NCBI GenBank assembly: GCA_020631735.1
Contig: CM036188.1
Span: forward strand, 13,310,214 to 13,374,213
Reading direction: 5' to 3'
From: Saccharum officinarum
Lineage: Eukaryota > Streptophyta > Magnoliopsida > Poales > Poaceae
Length of the DNA: 64,000 nt
A program made the translations under genes and the position numbers. Below the pieces are notes generated by a model. That model was not told where the DNA came from. It ran no database searches and worked only from the letters and a program-made list of their open reading frames with translations. This document shows, piece after piece, positions 10,941-22,837 of this stretch; within the stretch, counting starts at the first letter, position 1; the number at the start of each line of letters is the position of its first letter.

Positions 10941-11348
10941 TACTAACATAGACGAGTATCTTAAGAGTCCCACCTCTAAAAATAGTTACATCAAAAAATA
11001 ATTTATAACTTTTCCATATAAAATCAGATGAAGCCATGAAGATGAACTTTATATCAAAATTGTAGCACTTGGTGTGATATACAACTTTGTAGTTGATAAG
11101 TTTTTCATTTCAAACATTTAGAGTCCTAAAATATTGTTTCAATTTCATGGACCTTGAAATTTACAATTTTAAAATTTCAAAGAACATTGGATGCTACACT
11201 AAAGTTATAGTTCTCAATCAATCTACATCTTTGTAGTCAAAACATTTTTTATTTAAAGTTATTTACAGTGTCAAATATGTATTTTAAGTTCATAGATTTT
11301 AAAATAATAATATTATAATCTGACGACGATCATGACATATAATATATA

Positions 11349-11605
11349 CTACCTCCGTCTCCAAAAGAATGTAATTCTAGCATAGTGTCACGTTTTAGTA
11401 CCTTAAGTTTGACCAATTATAGATAAAAAAGTATTCATGTTTATGATACCAAATAAATACCATCAAATTAATTACGAAATGTATTTTCATAATAAATTAA
11501 TTTAAATACATATCTGTGAATATTATTCACTGAAAAGTTGGTCAAACGTGAACCCCTTTTCGTGGCACGCAATTTATAATTACATTCTTTTCAGGACGGA
11601 GGTAG
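11349..11605. mobile_element. Stowaway MITE
   Basis: About 257 bp between TA dinucleotides, with ends CTACCTCCGTCTCCAAAAGAA and, inverted, CTACCTCCGTCCTGAAAAGAA. Absent from copy 2. Confidence 0.85.
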
Positions 11606-11649
11606 TATATACTTTCAGTATAGAAGATGGATGACATTCTGTAAACTAA

Positions 11650-12640
11650 TTGTTGGGGTTGAGACCTTTCGGATATGCCTGCATGGATGCAGGGTCCTGA
11701 AGGTTACTAGAATGGATTAAAGATGGTGTCAAGGTTAAGAGCTACTTCAAAAAGAAGAGAAGATGGAGAACCCGAAGGTACTAAGGCAAGGCCCAAAGGT
11801 CTCGATGGTACATTATGAGTGATATGAAAAATAAACCTTTGGGAGACCCCAAAGATTCATGCTGCGCCCCAGACTAGGGACGCGAGGTGCGGAGCAAGTG
11901 GAAACCATGGGATTAGCAGATCTAGACTATTATGCCCCAAAAATGACAGGAATGCAGTAGCTAGACTAGATATATCTTGTAATATGGAGGGTGTCCTTGC
12001 CTCCCCAATAAATATGATGTTTGTAACGGTCATATAAATGGAGGAATACAACACTAGCCTTTTAAATCTTTTTACTTCAAGTTACCATAGTTTTCTCCTA
12101 CCGAGGGTTTGAGCAGGAATCGATATTCTCGATAGTTGGTGTGGTCCGCGGTTTGGACTTCAAACAACAACAATGGCGAGAAAAACAACATCAAGGACAC
12201 CTCCGGGTGACCCACAGCAGTCAAAATAACACCCAGAGTGATCCTTCCAATGCAACCATTTTGCTAGCTACTGCACTGAACAAAAGAAATGATCCAACCA
12301 CACATGTCCCACCCATCAGCCCCTTTGAAGAGTTCACCTTCAAGTGACAACCACCAGCCGCCGACAACACGGTGCAACCTTCAGATTAGAAAACGAGGCA
12401 TTCAAACGACACTCTTCAGAGACAGCGAGATAAAGAAGAGGAGGAATTATTCGATGAAGAGGCATAGTTAGGAAGCTTGTATGATTAGCTATGCGAGAAG
12501 ACAAGAAGGGTTGATCAATTACACATTCCAAGAATGTCCATACATTTAGACACAAACCAGTTGACCACCGGGAGCAAAATGGTCCAGATGGTCTTCTAAG
12601 CATCGGAGGGTCATGGGCCCTTCATGAAGTCGCTTCACCT
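11650..12640 (+). mobile_element. Ty3/gypsy LTR end and gag-start remnant (copy 1)
   Basis: The sequence through about 12,130 looks like an LTR 3' half. It is followed by 'GATAGTTGGTGTGGTCCGCGG', matching the 'TTGGCGCCGTCTGTGG' primer-binding context of gypsy elements (copy 2: 'TTGGCGTTGTCTGCGG'). Downstream are broken frames containing 'THVPPISPFEEFTFK'. It is shared with copy 2 (59,075-60,030), so it is older than the duplication. Confidence 0.5.
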
Positions 12641-14426
12641 AGACTCAAGCTCTCCGATGATCCCATGTGCCGCCCCAAGTCCTTTCCTGGGTTTTGAGGC
12701 CCAACCCAAAAACCACTCTTCCCGTATTTTTTAGGCCGAGAACACCAAACCCTCCTAGGCCATGTAGTTGTATGCAACCCTCTGATGTAGACATGTGTCC
12801 TTCATGTCCTTGGCCCGGCGGTCCACCAAGTGCTCGCGATGCCGTGCCTTGGCTTTGTCGAACCCCAACCTTGACAACTTTTGTCAATGTTGTCTTCATC
12901 ATCTTCTCGATGTGCTCTTGCTCTTCGTCGTGTCATGTGCTAGCCATCCTTGGTCCATCCTCCAGCCCCTTGGTCCCTTGATCCAAGTATTCATGTTTAG
13001 TCTCCACCGTCCATGGTCCATCAACCCGAACTCCTTGCTTGACCTTCTCCATTGTTGTCGACCACCTTAATGCACTTAACCTTGCATATTCACAAGCCAA
13101 GAGACATGCTGCACAATACATACGAACTCAACATCTTAGCTGAAATCACGCTAGAACCAACTCAACCAAAGCTCAATCATCTCACCTTGACAATCACTTA
13201 TCATCCTTGACATGGACACATATCCATCATGTCATCTCATAAGCTGAATTATTCAATTGAGCTCTAGGTGCAGACTAAATTAGCAGCACACACCACATCT
13301 TCCTTTTGTAACTTACTGAACCTCGAACCTTGTCTTCTCTTACCAGGCACGTCCCCTCTCTGTAGATAAATAGAAGATGGGGAAAAACTTCTCAGGTCGC
13401 GACTTTGAGGAGGGTGACATTTGATATGTATATAGCCAAGGTGGTTTGGGTTACAAGAATACAACGTGTGTATATGACACTTATCCATAAAATTATTTAC
13501 ATCTTTACTACCCTTTCACAGTCACAGCAGGAGGACTTCAAGTTTGTAAACAAATATACGGGTAGTTCTTTAGTCATGATGTCTGCAAACTAGTGAGAGG
13601 AGCAGGGCATGAATAATGTGAACTAGTCCCACAGTGACCTACTTGCGGACAAACTGTATATCAATCTCTCTGTGTTTCGTGGTGATGATGGGCAGGCCTT
13701 TCTTCGTTTGGTAATGTTTTATGTCATCATTAATGATGATGTGTTTAATTGTGTTGCAGACAGCAAGACAAGCCAACAATGTTGTACGAGGACGAGCAAC
13801 TGCAACTATAAGATGCTGAAACCCAACTGACAGATCATTGGAAGGTGAGTTCAGTTAGTCATTGAACAAACATGTCGGTTAGATAGTTGCATAATTTGCA
13901 TGCCATTTCTTTCAGTTGAGATATGTGTATTTCAGTTCAGCGCTGGTGCAAATGCACGGCCGCCAATATTCAAAACGCAAGTCTGATTTGGGACAACTAA
14001 TTTGTCCATCAACTTGATATGAGATTACTAATTTATACGCGTCAACTGATTTTTGGTACTGAAAACTGAAGAATTTGCCAACAACTTCAGTGTACAGGCG
14101 GCGTGTGGTGCCACAGATAAGAAGCATGCCAGCAATGCTACATAAGGAGATGCAAGTGCAACTGTCGATTGACAGACTGTTTGGAGTGAAGTCAGCTAAT
14201 CACTCAATACGGTACATGCCGGGTTGCATTTTCTTCTATTTGAAGATTTCCCACCTTGATTTTTGAGAACCTGCTCGTGCATATGATTTTCTCAAACACC
14301 ACATACTATCAAGTTCACTTATTAATGTTTGTTGCACTGAACATAACCGATGATTACGCCTCATCATACAAGTTGCTCCATTGCTGAGGAACACAGGGAA
14401 GATGGTGGCTGAGGTGCCTTGCCAAT
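12641..14426. other. No gene seen; duplicated upstream DNA of the DUF241 gene
   Basis: The stretch matches copy 2 (60,030-60,545 and 62,463-63,715). The first part (to about 13,080) is repetitive-looking and GC-richer. The rest is ordinary intergenic DNA leading to the DUF241 promoter. No credible ORF was found. Confidence 0.5.
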
Positions 14427-15160
14427 TAGGGATGAAAACGGTACGGAAATATCCCGTACCAAACCGCATCATTTTCTGCATTTAATCCGATCGAATTCGT
14501 ATTTTCGGACAAATTTGAATTCGGTTTGAAATTCGGAACACCAAATTCGAAATTGGAACGAAAACGGTTTAGACATTTTTTCGACCGTTTTCTACTTTTA
14601 ATTCGGAATATCCCAAATTCGAAATTTGGTTTCGAAATTCGGTTTAAACCAAATTTGGCCCACTAGAAGTCCAACCTTAGAAAAATCGTATCTTTTTCAT
14701 ACGATCTCGGATGAAGATGATTTTTATATAAAAATTATAGCTCTCGACGAGATTTACAACTTTTCATTTTTCAGTTTTTTCATTTGAGGTCTTTAAGATG
14801 TTTAAAAAAATTAAATAAAGTTTCAACGGTATATTAAATCGCGTACAAACGCTGGTTGCCTTAGAAAAATCATATCTTCCTTACATGGTGTCGAATGGAG
14901 ACACTTTTTAAGAAAGTTGTAGGACTTGTTAATTATTATTCACTTGTTAATTGTTATGTACGTGGTCCTCTGTATTGATTTTTCGTATACCGACCGTGTT
15001 TGATATAATTCTGTTCGAATTAGTTCGTTTTCGAAATTCCTGATATTCCGTAAGTTCGTGTTCGTTTTCGTGTCCGGCTTTACCGCTTTCGCTTTCGTTT
15101 TCATATTCAAATGTAAAAGTAGAAAACGGTTGAGAGGTTTTCCGACCGTTTTCATCCCTA
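14427..15160. mobile_element. Ds-like hAT element in the DUF241 promoter
   Basis: A 734-bp element with perfect 16-bp inverted ends (TAGGGATGAAAACGGT) and exact 8-bp target duplications TTGCCAAT (14,419-14,426 and 15,161-15,168). Copy 2 holds the empty site (TTGCCAATTCCTGAC near 63,711). The TAGGGATGAAA terminus and the interior, rich in 'CGGTTT' and 'GAAATTCGG', are like maize Ac/Ds elements. No transposase is encoded. The right end is 14 bp from the putative TATA box and 134 bp from the DUF241 ATG. Confidence 0.92.
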
Positions 15161-15174
15161 TTGCCAATTCCTGA

Positions 15175-15183
15175 CTATAAATA
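15175..15183 (+). promoter_or_regulatory. Putative TATA box of DUF241 copy 1
   Basis: CTATAAATA lies about 112 bp upstream of the ATG at 15,295 and is conserved in copy 2 at 63,725. The Ds-like element sits directly upstream. Confidence 0.6.
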
Positions 15184-15294
15184 CAGTGCATCAGAATTCA
15201 GAAGGCTGAGCACAAACAATACAGAGATCTCCTTCCTTTCTCTTCCATTCCACACAGAAGACAGAACTGAAGCATACAGATATCCCTCACAACA

Positions 15295-15755
15295 ATGGCC
15301 TGCCATCAAAGGTCTACAAGTCTGCCTTCTTTGCCTCACTCCACTGAATCCAACGTGGAGCAAGAGCTCCAGACCCTGAAAGCTCGCATCTCGTCGCCTT
15401 CGGCAACCATTGACACCATGTGGGATGGTCTGAGGAGGCTTGGCGGCCTCTGCAGCTGCGTAGAGGAGATGCTGTGCTTGCCCAGCAACCAAGCCTTGCC
15501 CTTGACCCAGCAAAGGAAGTTGGCAGAGGAAGAACTCGACAGGTCTCTCGCGCTGATCGATCTCTGCAGCGCCAATGCGCCATGCAAGAGAGCTTGGCGG
15601 AGCTGAAGACGGGCGCCCAGGAGCTGCGCCTGGTGGTCAGGAGAGGAGACGATGCAGCTGTCCAGCTCAAAATCGAGTCGTTCGTCCGTCTGGCGAAGAA
15701 GGCACACAAGCCTCTGAAGAAGACGACCAGCAAAGCTGCTGCTGAAGGAGGTTGA
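15295..15755 (+). pseudogene. DUF241 family protein gene, frameshifted (copy 1)
   Basis: The ATG at 15,295 opens a frame with the plant DUF241 (BPS1-like) N-terminal signature: [21 protein letters not shown] and LCSCVEEMLCLPSNQ. The family's function is poorly defined. The frame stops at 15,606 because of an 8-bp insertion near 15,574-15,581 (GCGCCA-AT-GCGCCA). Without it the frame continues through AMQESLAELKTGAQELRLV and SFVRLAKKAHK to a stop at 15,755, about 150 residues in all. That is still well short of the usual roughly 250-300 residues, so the C-terminal half may also be lost. Copy 2 starts identically at 63,844 but leaves the window before the 8-bp site, so whether it is intact cannot be seen. 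Confidence 0.75.
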
Positions 15756-15938
15756 TTCAGAGCAGGGTTGCTCTTCTGAACATTCTTAGCTCGTAGATGC
15801 TTGTGATGATGCACACGTTCCCAATTTGTATCTGAACCCAAATAAAATGTAGATAAATCAGATTGATTGAAGACGATTTTGTCATACTAGTACCTTTTTG
15901 CTGCATCATTGATGTTCTATGCATGCCTCCTATCCATG

Positions 15939-16553
15939 TGTTGATAGGTAAAATATGACCAGGAGAATGGAAGATGGACTCAAAAATTAAATGCGATAAA
16001 AAAAGAATTAAATTTGGCCAAATTTGCAAACATCCATGAAAAACTGGCCTATGCCAGTTTTGGAACCGGACTGAGCCGGTTTTAACAGTCCGAGGCCAAA
16101 TCGAGGTTTTTCTGTTGAAACTCTTTTGATCTAGTGTGAAACTTGTAGATCGTGTGTTGAATAGGTTTTACTAGAATAAGATCACACATCTATTTATATG
16201 CGAGAATCACGGTCGACTAAGTGATCCATCTATCCAATCGATCATAATCAATCTATTACATTTTTCATTTTTTTCTCTTCTACATCAACCTCTTCTAACC
16301 ACCTTGTTATCCAACACGTCTCTCGACAAGATTTGCCAGCATTCTAGGTGGCCTTGCCGATCCTGGGGCACCACCGATATACTACACCCCAATAGGTCTT
16401 CCTGGGAGTCATTCATGGGTCGAAGAACTAGAGCAACCTTGTTGACCTACTAGGCGGCCTCGCTGTTTGGACCTCCCTCCGCTGCGCATCTCAGTGGCGT
16501 GCGGCCTAGGTGATCATGCCCTTGCTGGTGTGTGGGTGGATTTAGCGTCAACA
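15939..16553 (+). repeat. 5' LTR of a Ty3/gypsy-like element
   Basis: A 615-bp block bounded by TGTTGA...TCAACA. It is followed by TTTGTAACTCCACTGGGGAC, which resembles the 'GGCGACTCCGCTGGGGAC' primer-binding context of Tat-lineage gypsy elements. It shares its start with the LTR fragment at 1,172. Confidence 0.6.
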
Positions 16554-17345
16554 CACTTTTTTGTAACTCCACTGGGGACGAAAGCAAATCAATTTACTAC
16601 GAAAGTGTCTGACGGTCAACATAGTCTACCTTTTACCTTCTAGTCTACCAAAATGAGACATAATCATATTAGTAGCCGTCATAAGGTTGTTTTCAGTCAC
16701 TTGTGATCATCAAACATCTTAGTATAATTGGCATGAATAGGACAAGGATCATAAACCTCTTTGTTTAGTCTTTACCTCAGGCGCAGCAGACATAGAAGTG
16801 GAAGACTCACCGAACCTGGGCTCACAATATTGAGTAATAACCCTCGGCTGATATTTACATCAGCTCGCAAGGAACGCTTCTAGATCAACAGAAAGCTTGG
16901 CTTGTATCCTTTGATGAAGATCCCCGGGAAGTTCCACGATCAACATCAATGAGAAGATGTTCTCCTGATTCATGAGATCGTTGAATCACCCACCTCTTTC
17001 TTGGCATCGATCTTAGACATGTTGATAGTAGATTTGTTCTTCTTCCCTAGCAGAGTCACCAAAAAGTGTATTAACGCTGATTCAGGTCACATACCAGCAT
17101 GGGCTAGCACACCTAAAGCCGTTCACGACATAGAAAGCAGCGAGGATGCCCAAACGCAGCAAGGCCGACCAGCAAGTAGGCCACACAGATTTGACACTGT
17201 TCCTTCACCCAAAAAGCTCACGAACACCTCCCAGGAACACCCATCGGGGAGGGGCACGTCGAGGCTATCTTAGGATCGGCAAGTCCATCTAGAATGACAA
17301 TGAATCTCGTGGAGAGAGGCATTGGACAGTTGGAGTTTAGATAGC
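16554..17345 (+). mobile_element. 5' internal remnant of the gypsy-like element
   Basis: It begins with the primer-binding region at 16,556-16,578 and continues as broken frames without a recognisable gag or pol domain. No matching 3' LTR is found downstream. Confidence 0.4.
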
Positions 17346-17860
17346 TAGGGTTTGGTTAAAGAGAGGTACGTAGTAGATGTGTTTTTGTTGATTGTTTATG
17401 GTTAACCTCAATCAACCGTGATCCTCCGATGTATATAGAGAGATGTGGTCTTATTGCGATAGAAACCTTCCCATAATGTGTTTTATAAGTTTCCCATGAG
17501 TTTAGAAGAATTTGGATTGGATTTGGGAAGTGCTTGGCTTGGACAGACGAAACCGGCCTAGGTCGGTTTTTATATAGGGCGTGATGGCCAGGCTAGAGAA
17601 ATCGGCCTGGACCAGTTTGGCAAATCGGCCTGAGCCGGTTTTCCCTGTTTCAGCCCATGAACAATGCACAAACCAGTTTGTCCAATCGGCCTGGGCTGGT
17701 TTTTCCTGGAAGTTGCAAACTTAGACCAAATTCAACCATATTTGATCCTTTTGTTCACAATAGCTTCCCAAGTTCAAATTTGCTCTCCTTTAAACTTTTT
17801 TGCTGTCAACAAGCACCAACCCTCTCATATTTATCAGAAGGCTAGGAACTCTATCTAATA
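17346..17860. repeat. Unclassified repeat with CGGCCTGAGCCGGTTT motifs
   Basis: At 17,530-17,710 there are four or five variants of 'AATCGGCCTGRGCCGGTTT', each nearly self-complementary. Similar motifs occur inside the LTR at about 16,045-16,085, so this may be an LTR in the opposite orientation. No gene is present. Confidence 0.4.
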
Positions 17861-18083
17861 CTACCTCAGTTCCAAATTATAATTCGTTTCACTTTTTTGA
17901 CTGAAAGTTTGATCACTTGTCTTATTCAAAAAATATATGCAAATTTAAGTCATACTTGAAGAATTTTTATTAATAAAGCAAGCCACAATAAAAGAAATGA
18001 TATTTTACACAATTTTTTGAATACGACAAGTGGTCAAATATTTGATAAAAAAAGTCACGAATTATAATTTGAAACGGAGGGAG
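17861..18083. mobile_element. Stowaway MITE
   Basis: About 223 bp between TA dinucleotides. The ends CTACCTCAGTTCCAAATTATA and (inverted) CTCCCTCCGTTTCAAATTATA are highly complementary. The next 340 bp, up to the CACTA terminus, show no gene. Confidence 0.85.
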
Positions 18084-18469
18084 TACTAACAAGTATAACT
18101 CCAAATCCTAACATAAACGGATTCATATACAATATTCCACATATACCTAACGGACATGAGCTGGGTTTAGTTACTTGGACACCCACTCAGTTCTATAGAC
18201 CAGGGAGTTGGGTCTGTGCACGCAAGAAGACTTTGGCCTCGATTGATACAGGTCTGCTTTATTTGTAGCTTTCGGCCCTTCCAAACCGAATGATCGGCAA
18301 CTCTGTTTTCGGCTTTTCCAGAACTCTGTTCCTGATCACCCATTCCTCTTTCAACAACATAATAGTTTTCCTGTTGTAGGTGGTGCATGACAAACACTCA
18401 TAAACATGGACATCGCTGGCAGCTCACTACTACACAACTGACCTTTCGTTGATCGCCCAAAATGTCTTT

Positions 18470-18730
18470 AGTCTCGGCGATTTCGGCGACCGGGACTAAA
18501 TAGACTTTTAGTTCTGGTTGGTGTTACCAATCGGTACTAAAGGTCCCTCGCCAACGGCTCTGTTGTCAGGCGCTGTCGGGAGGGACCTTTTGTCCCGGTT
18601 GGTAACAAGCCCTGCCTTTAGTCCCGGTCGGTTCCACGGACTGGGACTACAGCTTTTGTCCCGGTCCGTGGCACCGACCGGGATTATAGGACTGGGTTTA
18701 GTCCCGGTTGGTGTTACCAACCGGGATTAA
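18470..18730. repeat. CACTA 5' subterminal inverted repeats
   Basis: There are at least four alternating copies of TTTAGTCCCGGTYGGT and its complement, for example the near-perfect hairpin at about 18,700-18,730. Such arrays are the transposase-binding regions in CACTA families. Confidence 0.75.
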
Positions 18731-19377
18731 AACCTCCCTCTATAAATTGAACCTCCCTCTTCTTCCTCCCTGCCCGAGCCCTTCCTTGTTCATGTTCTTG
18801 TTGCTTGTTCTTCCATTGTTCTTGCTTATCTCATCTCCATCGATCAATCCACTTCAAACGCTTCTACGCCGTCGTCGATTTGTTTGAAAGGTTGCTAGCT
18901 TCATCCTCCTATGTTTTAGCAACACCATATGTAAATCCATGTTATATATGGCTATTTTATTTCATATTGCTAGCTCCAATCACTTTTCATGTTTGAATTT
19001 TTATAAACGATGCTAATTATAGTACCTAGAAAGTAGTATACACATATAATGTTTAGTTCTATTATATACTTTTTAGGATACTTTTTACTTTAATTTGTTC
19101 ATGTTCTCATTTTAAAATATTAAATAATGTTGATTCTTTGTAATTTTGAAACAAATTTATTTTAACTTTAAAAATTCTTCAAATTAATTTTATTTAGAGA
19201 TAAAATTACACCTTTTAATAGAAAATATAAATTTTATGATTTTGCTATCTTTTTTATTAACGTCTACAAATTAATTTTATGAAATGATGAACCACTTATA
19301 AAATTTTGAACTCAATTAAACAAGGTTGTGCCGCGCTCTTTTCTCATGCTGGGCTTTTAATTATGTGATGCCATATA

Positions 19378-21297
19378 ATGCAGATAATGACATGCCATTG
19401 GATGTACAATGCCGATCGCCGCTCCAACGAGTTCATTGAGGGCGTGCGAGAATTCTACAGAGTGGCAGAGGAAAACAAGCGGGATGGTTTTATGTGCTGC
19501 CCATGTGCCGTGTGTATGAATTTGAAAGAATTTTGTAGCTCAAGAAGTATTCACTTGCACTTGTTCAAGTCGGGTTTCATGTCAAACTATATTTGTTGGA
19601 CCAAGCACGGAGAGACCGGGGTTATGATGGAAGAAGGTGAAGAAGAACAAGCGGACCCTGACGATGTTTTTGCTCAATACTGTGACTTCGCGATGGAGGA
19701 AGTTGAAGAAGAGGCGGATGCAAAAAACAGTATCGCTGAAGATGACGATGCTCTTGGTGATGTCATTCGTGACGCACAGAGAGATTGTGAAAGTGAAAAG
19801 GAGAAGGCTAAGTTTGACCAAATGCTACAGGATCACAAGAAGTTACTCTACCCGTCGGCCGAAGATGGGCAGAAAAAGCTAGGCACGACACTAGAGTTGT
19901 TACAGTGGAAGGCAGAGAATGGTATATCTGACGAGGCATTTGGGAAATTACTGAAGATCCAAAAAAAGATGCTTCCGAAGCCTAATGAATTGCCCACCAC
20001 TACGTACGAAGCAAAAAAGATCGTCTGCCCTTTAGGATTACAAATCGAGAAGATACATGCATGTCCTAATGACTGCATCCTGTACCGTGGCGTTCACGAG
20101 AATTTAGATGAATGCCCTGTTTGACATGCGTCACAGTACAAGATCTTGCGAGATGATCCTGGCGATGTTGAGGATGAAGAACGTACAAAGTAGAGAATCC
20201 CTGCCAAGGTTATGTGGTATGCTCCAATAATTCCATGCCTAAAACGACTGTTCAGAAACAAGGAGCACGCAAAGTTGTTGCGAAGGCACAAAGAAGACCG
20301 TAAGGTGGACAACATGTTGAGACACCCTATAGGTGGGTCCCAGTGGAGAGAAATAGATAGAGAATTCCCAGACTTTACAGATGACGCAAGAAACCTAAGG
20401 TTCACATTGAGTACGGATGGATTTAATCCTTTTGGGGACCAGAGCTCTAGTCATAGCACTTGGCCTGTTACTCTATGTATCTACAACCTTCCTCCATGGT
20501 TATGCATGAAGCGGAAGTTCATTATAATGCCAGTGCTCATCCAAAGCCCGAAGCAACCTGGCAATGAAATCGATGTCTACCTGAGGCCATTAGTTGAGGA
20601 ACTCCAGTTACTATGGAGCAAACTAGGTGTGCGTGTGTGAGATGAGTACAAACAGGAAGAATCCGACCTGCAAGCATTGTTGTTCGTGACAATCAATGAT
20701 TGGCCAGCTCTAAGTAATCTTTCAGGACATACAAATAAGGGATATAATGCATGCACCCATTGTTTTGGTGACCTTGAGGCTGTCTATTTAAAAAAATATC
20801 GAAAGGTCGTGTACCTTGGCTATTGTCGATTTCTTGCTAAGAACCACCAGTTGAGAAAGAAAGGCAAACATTTTAAAGGTACGGCAGAACACCGGTCCAA
20901 GCCAGGCAACCGAGATGGGGCAGAGGTATTCAAGATGGTCAAGGATTTGAAGGTAGTGTTTGGAAAGGGACAAGGCAGTGAACCTATTCCAAAAGACGCT
21001 TTGGGGCGCGCCCCAATGTGAAAAAAGAAGTCAATATTTTGGGACCTACCATATTAGAAAGACCTTGAGGTCCGCCACTCGATCGACGTGATGCACCTGA
21101 CAAAGAATTTTTGTGTCAATCTCCTAGGGTTTATGGGTGTGTTTGGAAAGCCTAAGGATACCCTTGAGGCACGAGAGGACTTGAAGCGCATGAAAGAACG
21201 AGACAACCTGCATCCAGAGAAGACAGATGATGGACGTTATTACTTAAGACCAGCTAGCTACACTCTTAGCAATGAGGAGAAGGAAAAGCATGTTTGA
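19378..21297 (+). pseudogene. CACTA TNP2 transposase, N-terminal and central part
   Basis: The ATG at 19,378 begins a transposase-associated domain (MTCHWMYNADRRSNEF with CCPCAVC), followed by the TNP2 core: KIVCPLGLQIEKIHACPNDC, then STDGFNPF, VTLCIYNLPPW and ACTHCF. TNP2 proteins catalyse CACTA excision and integration in the nucleus. The frame is broken by stops at 20,122 (TGA after DECPV), about 20,203 (TAG), 20,638 (TGA where VWDEY is expected), 21,019 (TGA) and about 21,054 (TAG in 'LPYWKD'). A one-base insertion near 21,288 then shifts the frame into the next domain. Several stops fall where the family has Trp (TGG to TGA or TAG). It is non-functional. Confidence 0.85.
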
Positions 21298-22737
21298 GTG
21301 CCTAAGCAGCATCAAAGTCCCATCTGGGTTCTCCTCCAATATAAAGCGTATAATAAATGTGCCGGAGAAGAAATTTGTCAACTTAAAATCGCATGACTGC
21401 CACGTGATTATGACGCAACTGCTTTCGGTTGCCTTAAGAGGAATTTTACCTTCACATGTACGTCTGACCACCGTGAAGCTATGTGCATTCCTCAATGCAA
21501 TTTCTCAGAAGGCAATCAATCCTTTTGATCTAGCTACTCTACAGAATGATGTGGTTCAATGTCTTGTCAGCTTTGAGTTGGTGTTCCCTCCATTCTTCTT
21601 TGATATCATGACACATCTCCTAGTTCATCTGGTCAAAGAGATTAATATCCTGGGTCCTGTGTTCCTACACAACATGTTTCCCTTAGAGAGATTTATGGGT
21701 GTACTGAAAAAATATGTTCACCAGCGAGGTTGGTCAGAAGGAAGCATTGCCAAGGGATACGAGACAGAGGAGGTTATTGAGTTCTGTGTGGACTTCATTC
21801 CTGACCTTGACCCGATTGGTCTTCCTGAATTACGGTATGAGGGGAGACTTGGTGGAAAGGGTACACTAGGAAAAAAAATATATATTAGCTAGGGTGATGA
21901 TTCTTTCAATAAAGCGCACTACATAGTTCTTCGAAACTCCACTGTGGTGGAACCGTATATTGAGAAACACATGAATTTTGTACGATCCGTGAATCCTGGG
22001 AAGAATGAGGCTTGGATTACGCGTCATCACATGGAGACATTCGGTGATTGGTTGCACAAAAATGTCAGGGTAATAAAACTATTGGAGATGAACTGTATTT
22101 GTTGGCTAGGCAACCAGCGTGGCATGTCCTCACGTACAAAGAGTACGAGATAAATGAAAATACATTTTACACCGTATCCCAAGATAAAAAGAGTACCAAC
22201 CAAAACAGTGGTGTCCGCGTGGATGCTACGAAACCGAATGGGAACATAAACACATATTATGGGCGCATAGAGGAGATTTGGGAACTAGACTATACACATA
22301 ATTTTTAAGTCTCTCTATTCCGATGCCAATGGGTGAAGATGAACGAAGGGGTATCAGTCAATAAGGAGTACAGAATGATAATATTGGACCTCAACAATAT
22401 TGGGTATAGAAATGATCCATTCGTCCTTGCTGCTGAGGTGGATCAGGTGTTCTATGTGAAAGACATGTCTACAAAACCCAAGAGAGGGAAACACGACGAG
22501 AAAAAAACCAACGAGCCAAAGTGCCACATAGTTCTTACAGGGAAAAGAAACATCGTGGGAATTAAAGACAAGTCAGACGTGTCAGAGGATTATAAAAAGG
22601 ATGAACGAATCCCACCCTTCTATGTGGCCAAAGACCCAAGCATCATGCTCGCTGCTGAGGACACTCTATGGTTACGGAATGATCATAACCAAGGGCATTA
22701 CGTCAAGAAAAAGTTTACCACTGTGCCCGCTTGATAT
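21272..22737 (+). pseudogene. CACTA transposase C-terminal DUF4218 and DUF4216 regions
   Basis: The frame at 21,272-21,892 encodes a DUF4218-type segment (KSHDCHVIMTQLL, LPSHVR, FPLERFMGVLKKYV). It ends at a TAG in 'IYIS', and 'DDSFNKAHYIVLRNST' follows. From about 22,080 come DUF4216-type pieces: ARQPAWHVLTYKEYEIN, then YRMIILDLNNIGYRNDPFVL, DQVFYVKDM and ending FTTVPA at 22,734. At least one further frame change lies near 22,310. These domains normally follow TNP2 in grass CACTA elements. Confidence 0.75.
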
Positions 22738-22837
22738 AGGTAGTGAACTAAAATTAATAATGTGTATTTGACATTTTGTGTAATATAATTGTAACATTAT
22801 GTGTTGAAAATTCAAATTTGAGTGGTTCAAACTTTGC

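Larger units (their letters stand above)
10448..11640 (+). mobile_element. CACTA-like remnant with nested Stowaway MITEs
   Basis: It begins CACTACTAAAAAAGG after a possible TAC target. It then has inverted and direct copies of 'GCCTCTATTAATCAT' and 'AGAGGCGG' (10,480-10,640), typical of CACTA subterminal arrays. No right terminus or transposase is present. The copy-2 counterpart begins at 58,846 and is about 1 kb shorter. The preceding 10,157-10,447 is duplicated non-coding sequence. Confidence 0.5.
2804..15755 (+). repeat. Segmental duplication, copy 1
   Basis: From about 2,804 the sequence matches 42,118 onward in the same orientation and gene order: O-methyltransferase, ATGTTGCAA-motif repeat, WAK-like gene, CACTA remnant, gypsy remnant, DUF241 gene. 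Copy-1-only insertions are the hAT MITE at 8,950, the retroposon at 9,407 and the Ds-like element at 14,427, plus extra CACTA and Stowaway sequence around 10.65-11.65 kb. The right boundary of the duplication cannot be set because copy 2 runs off the window. Confidence 0.92.
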
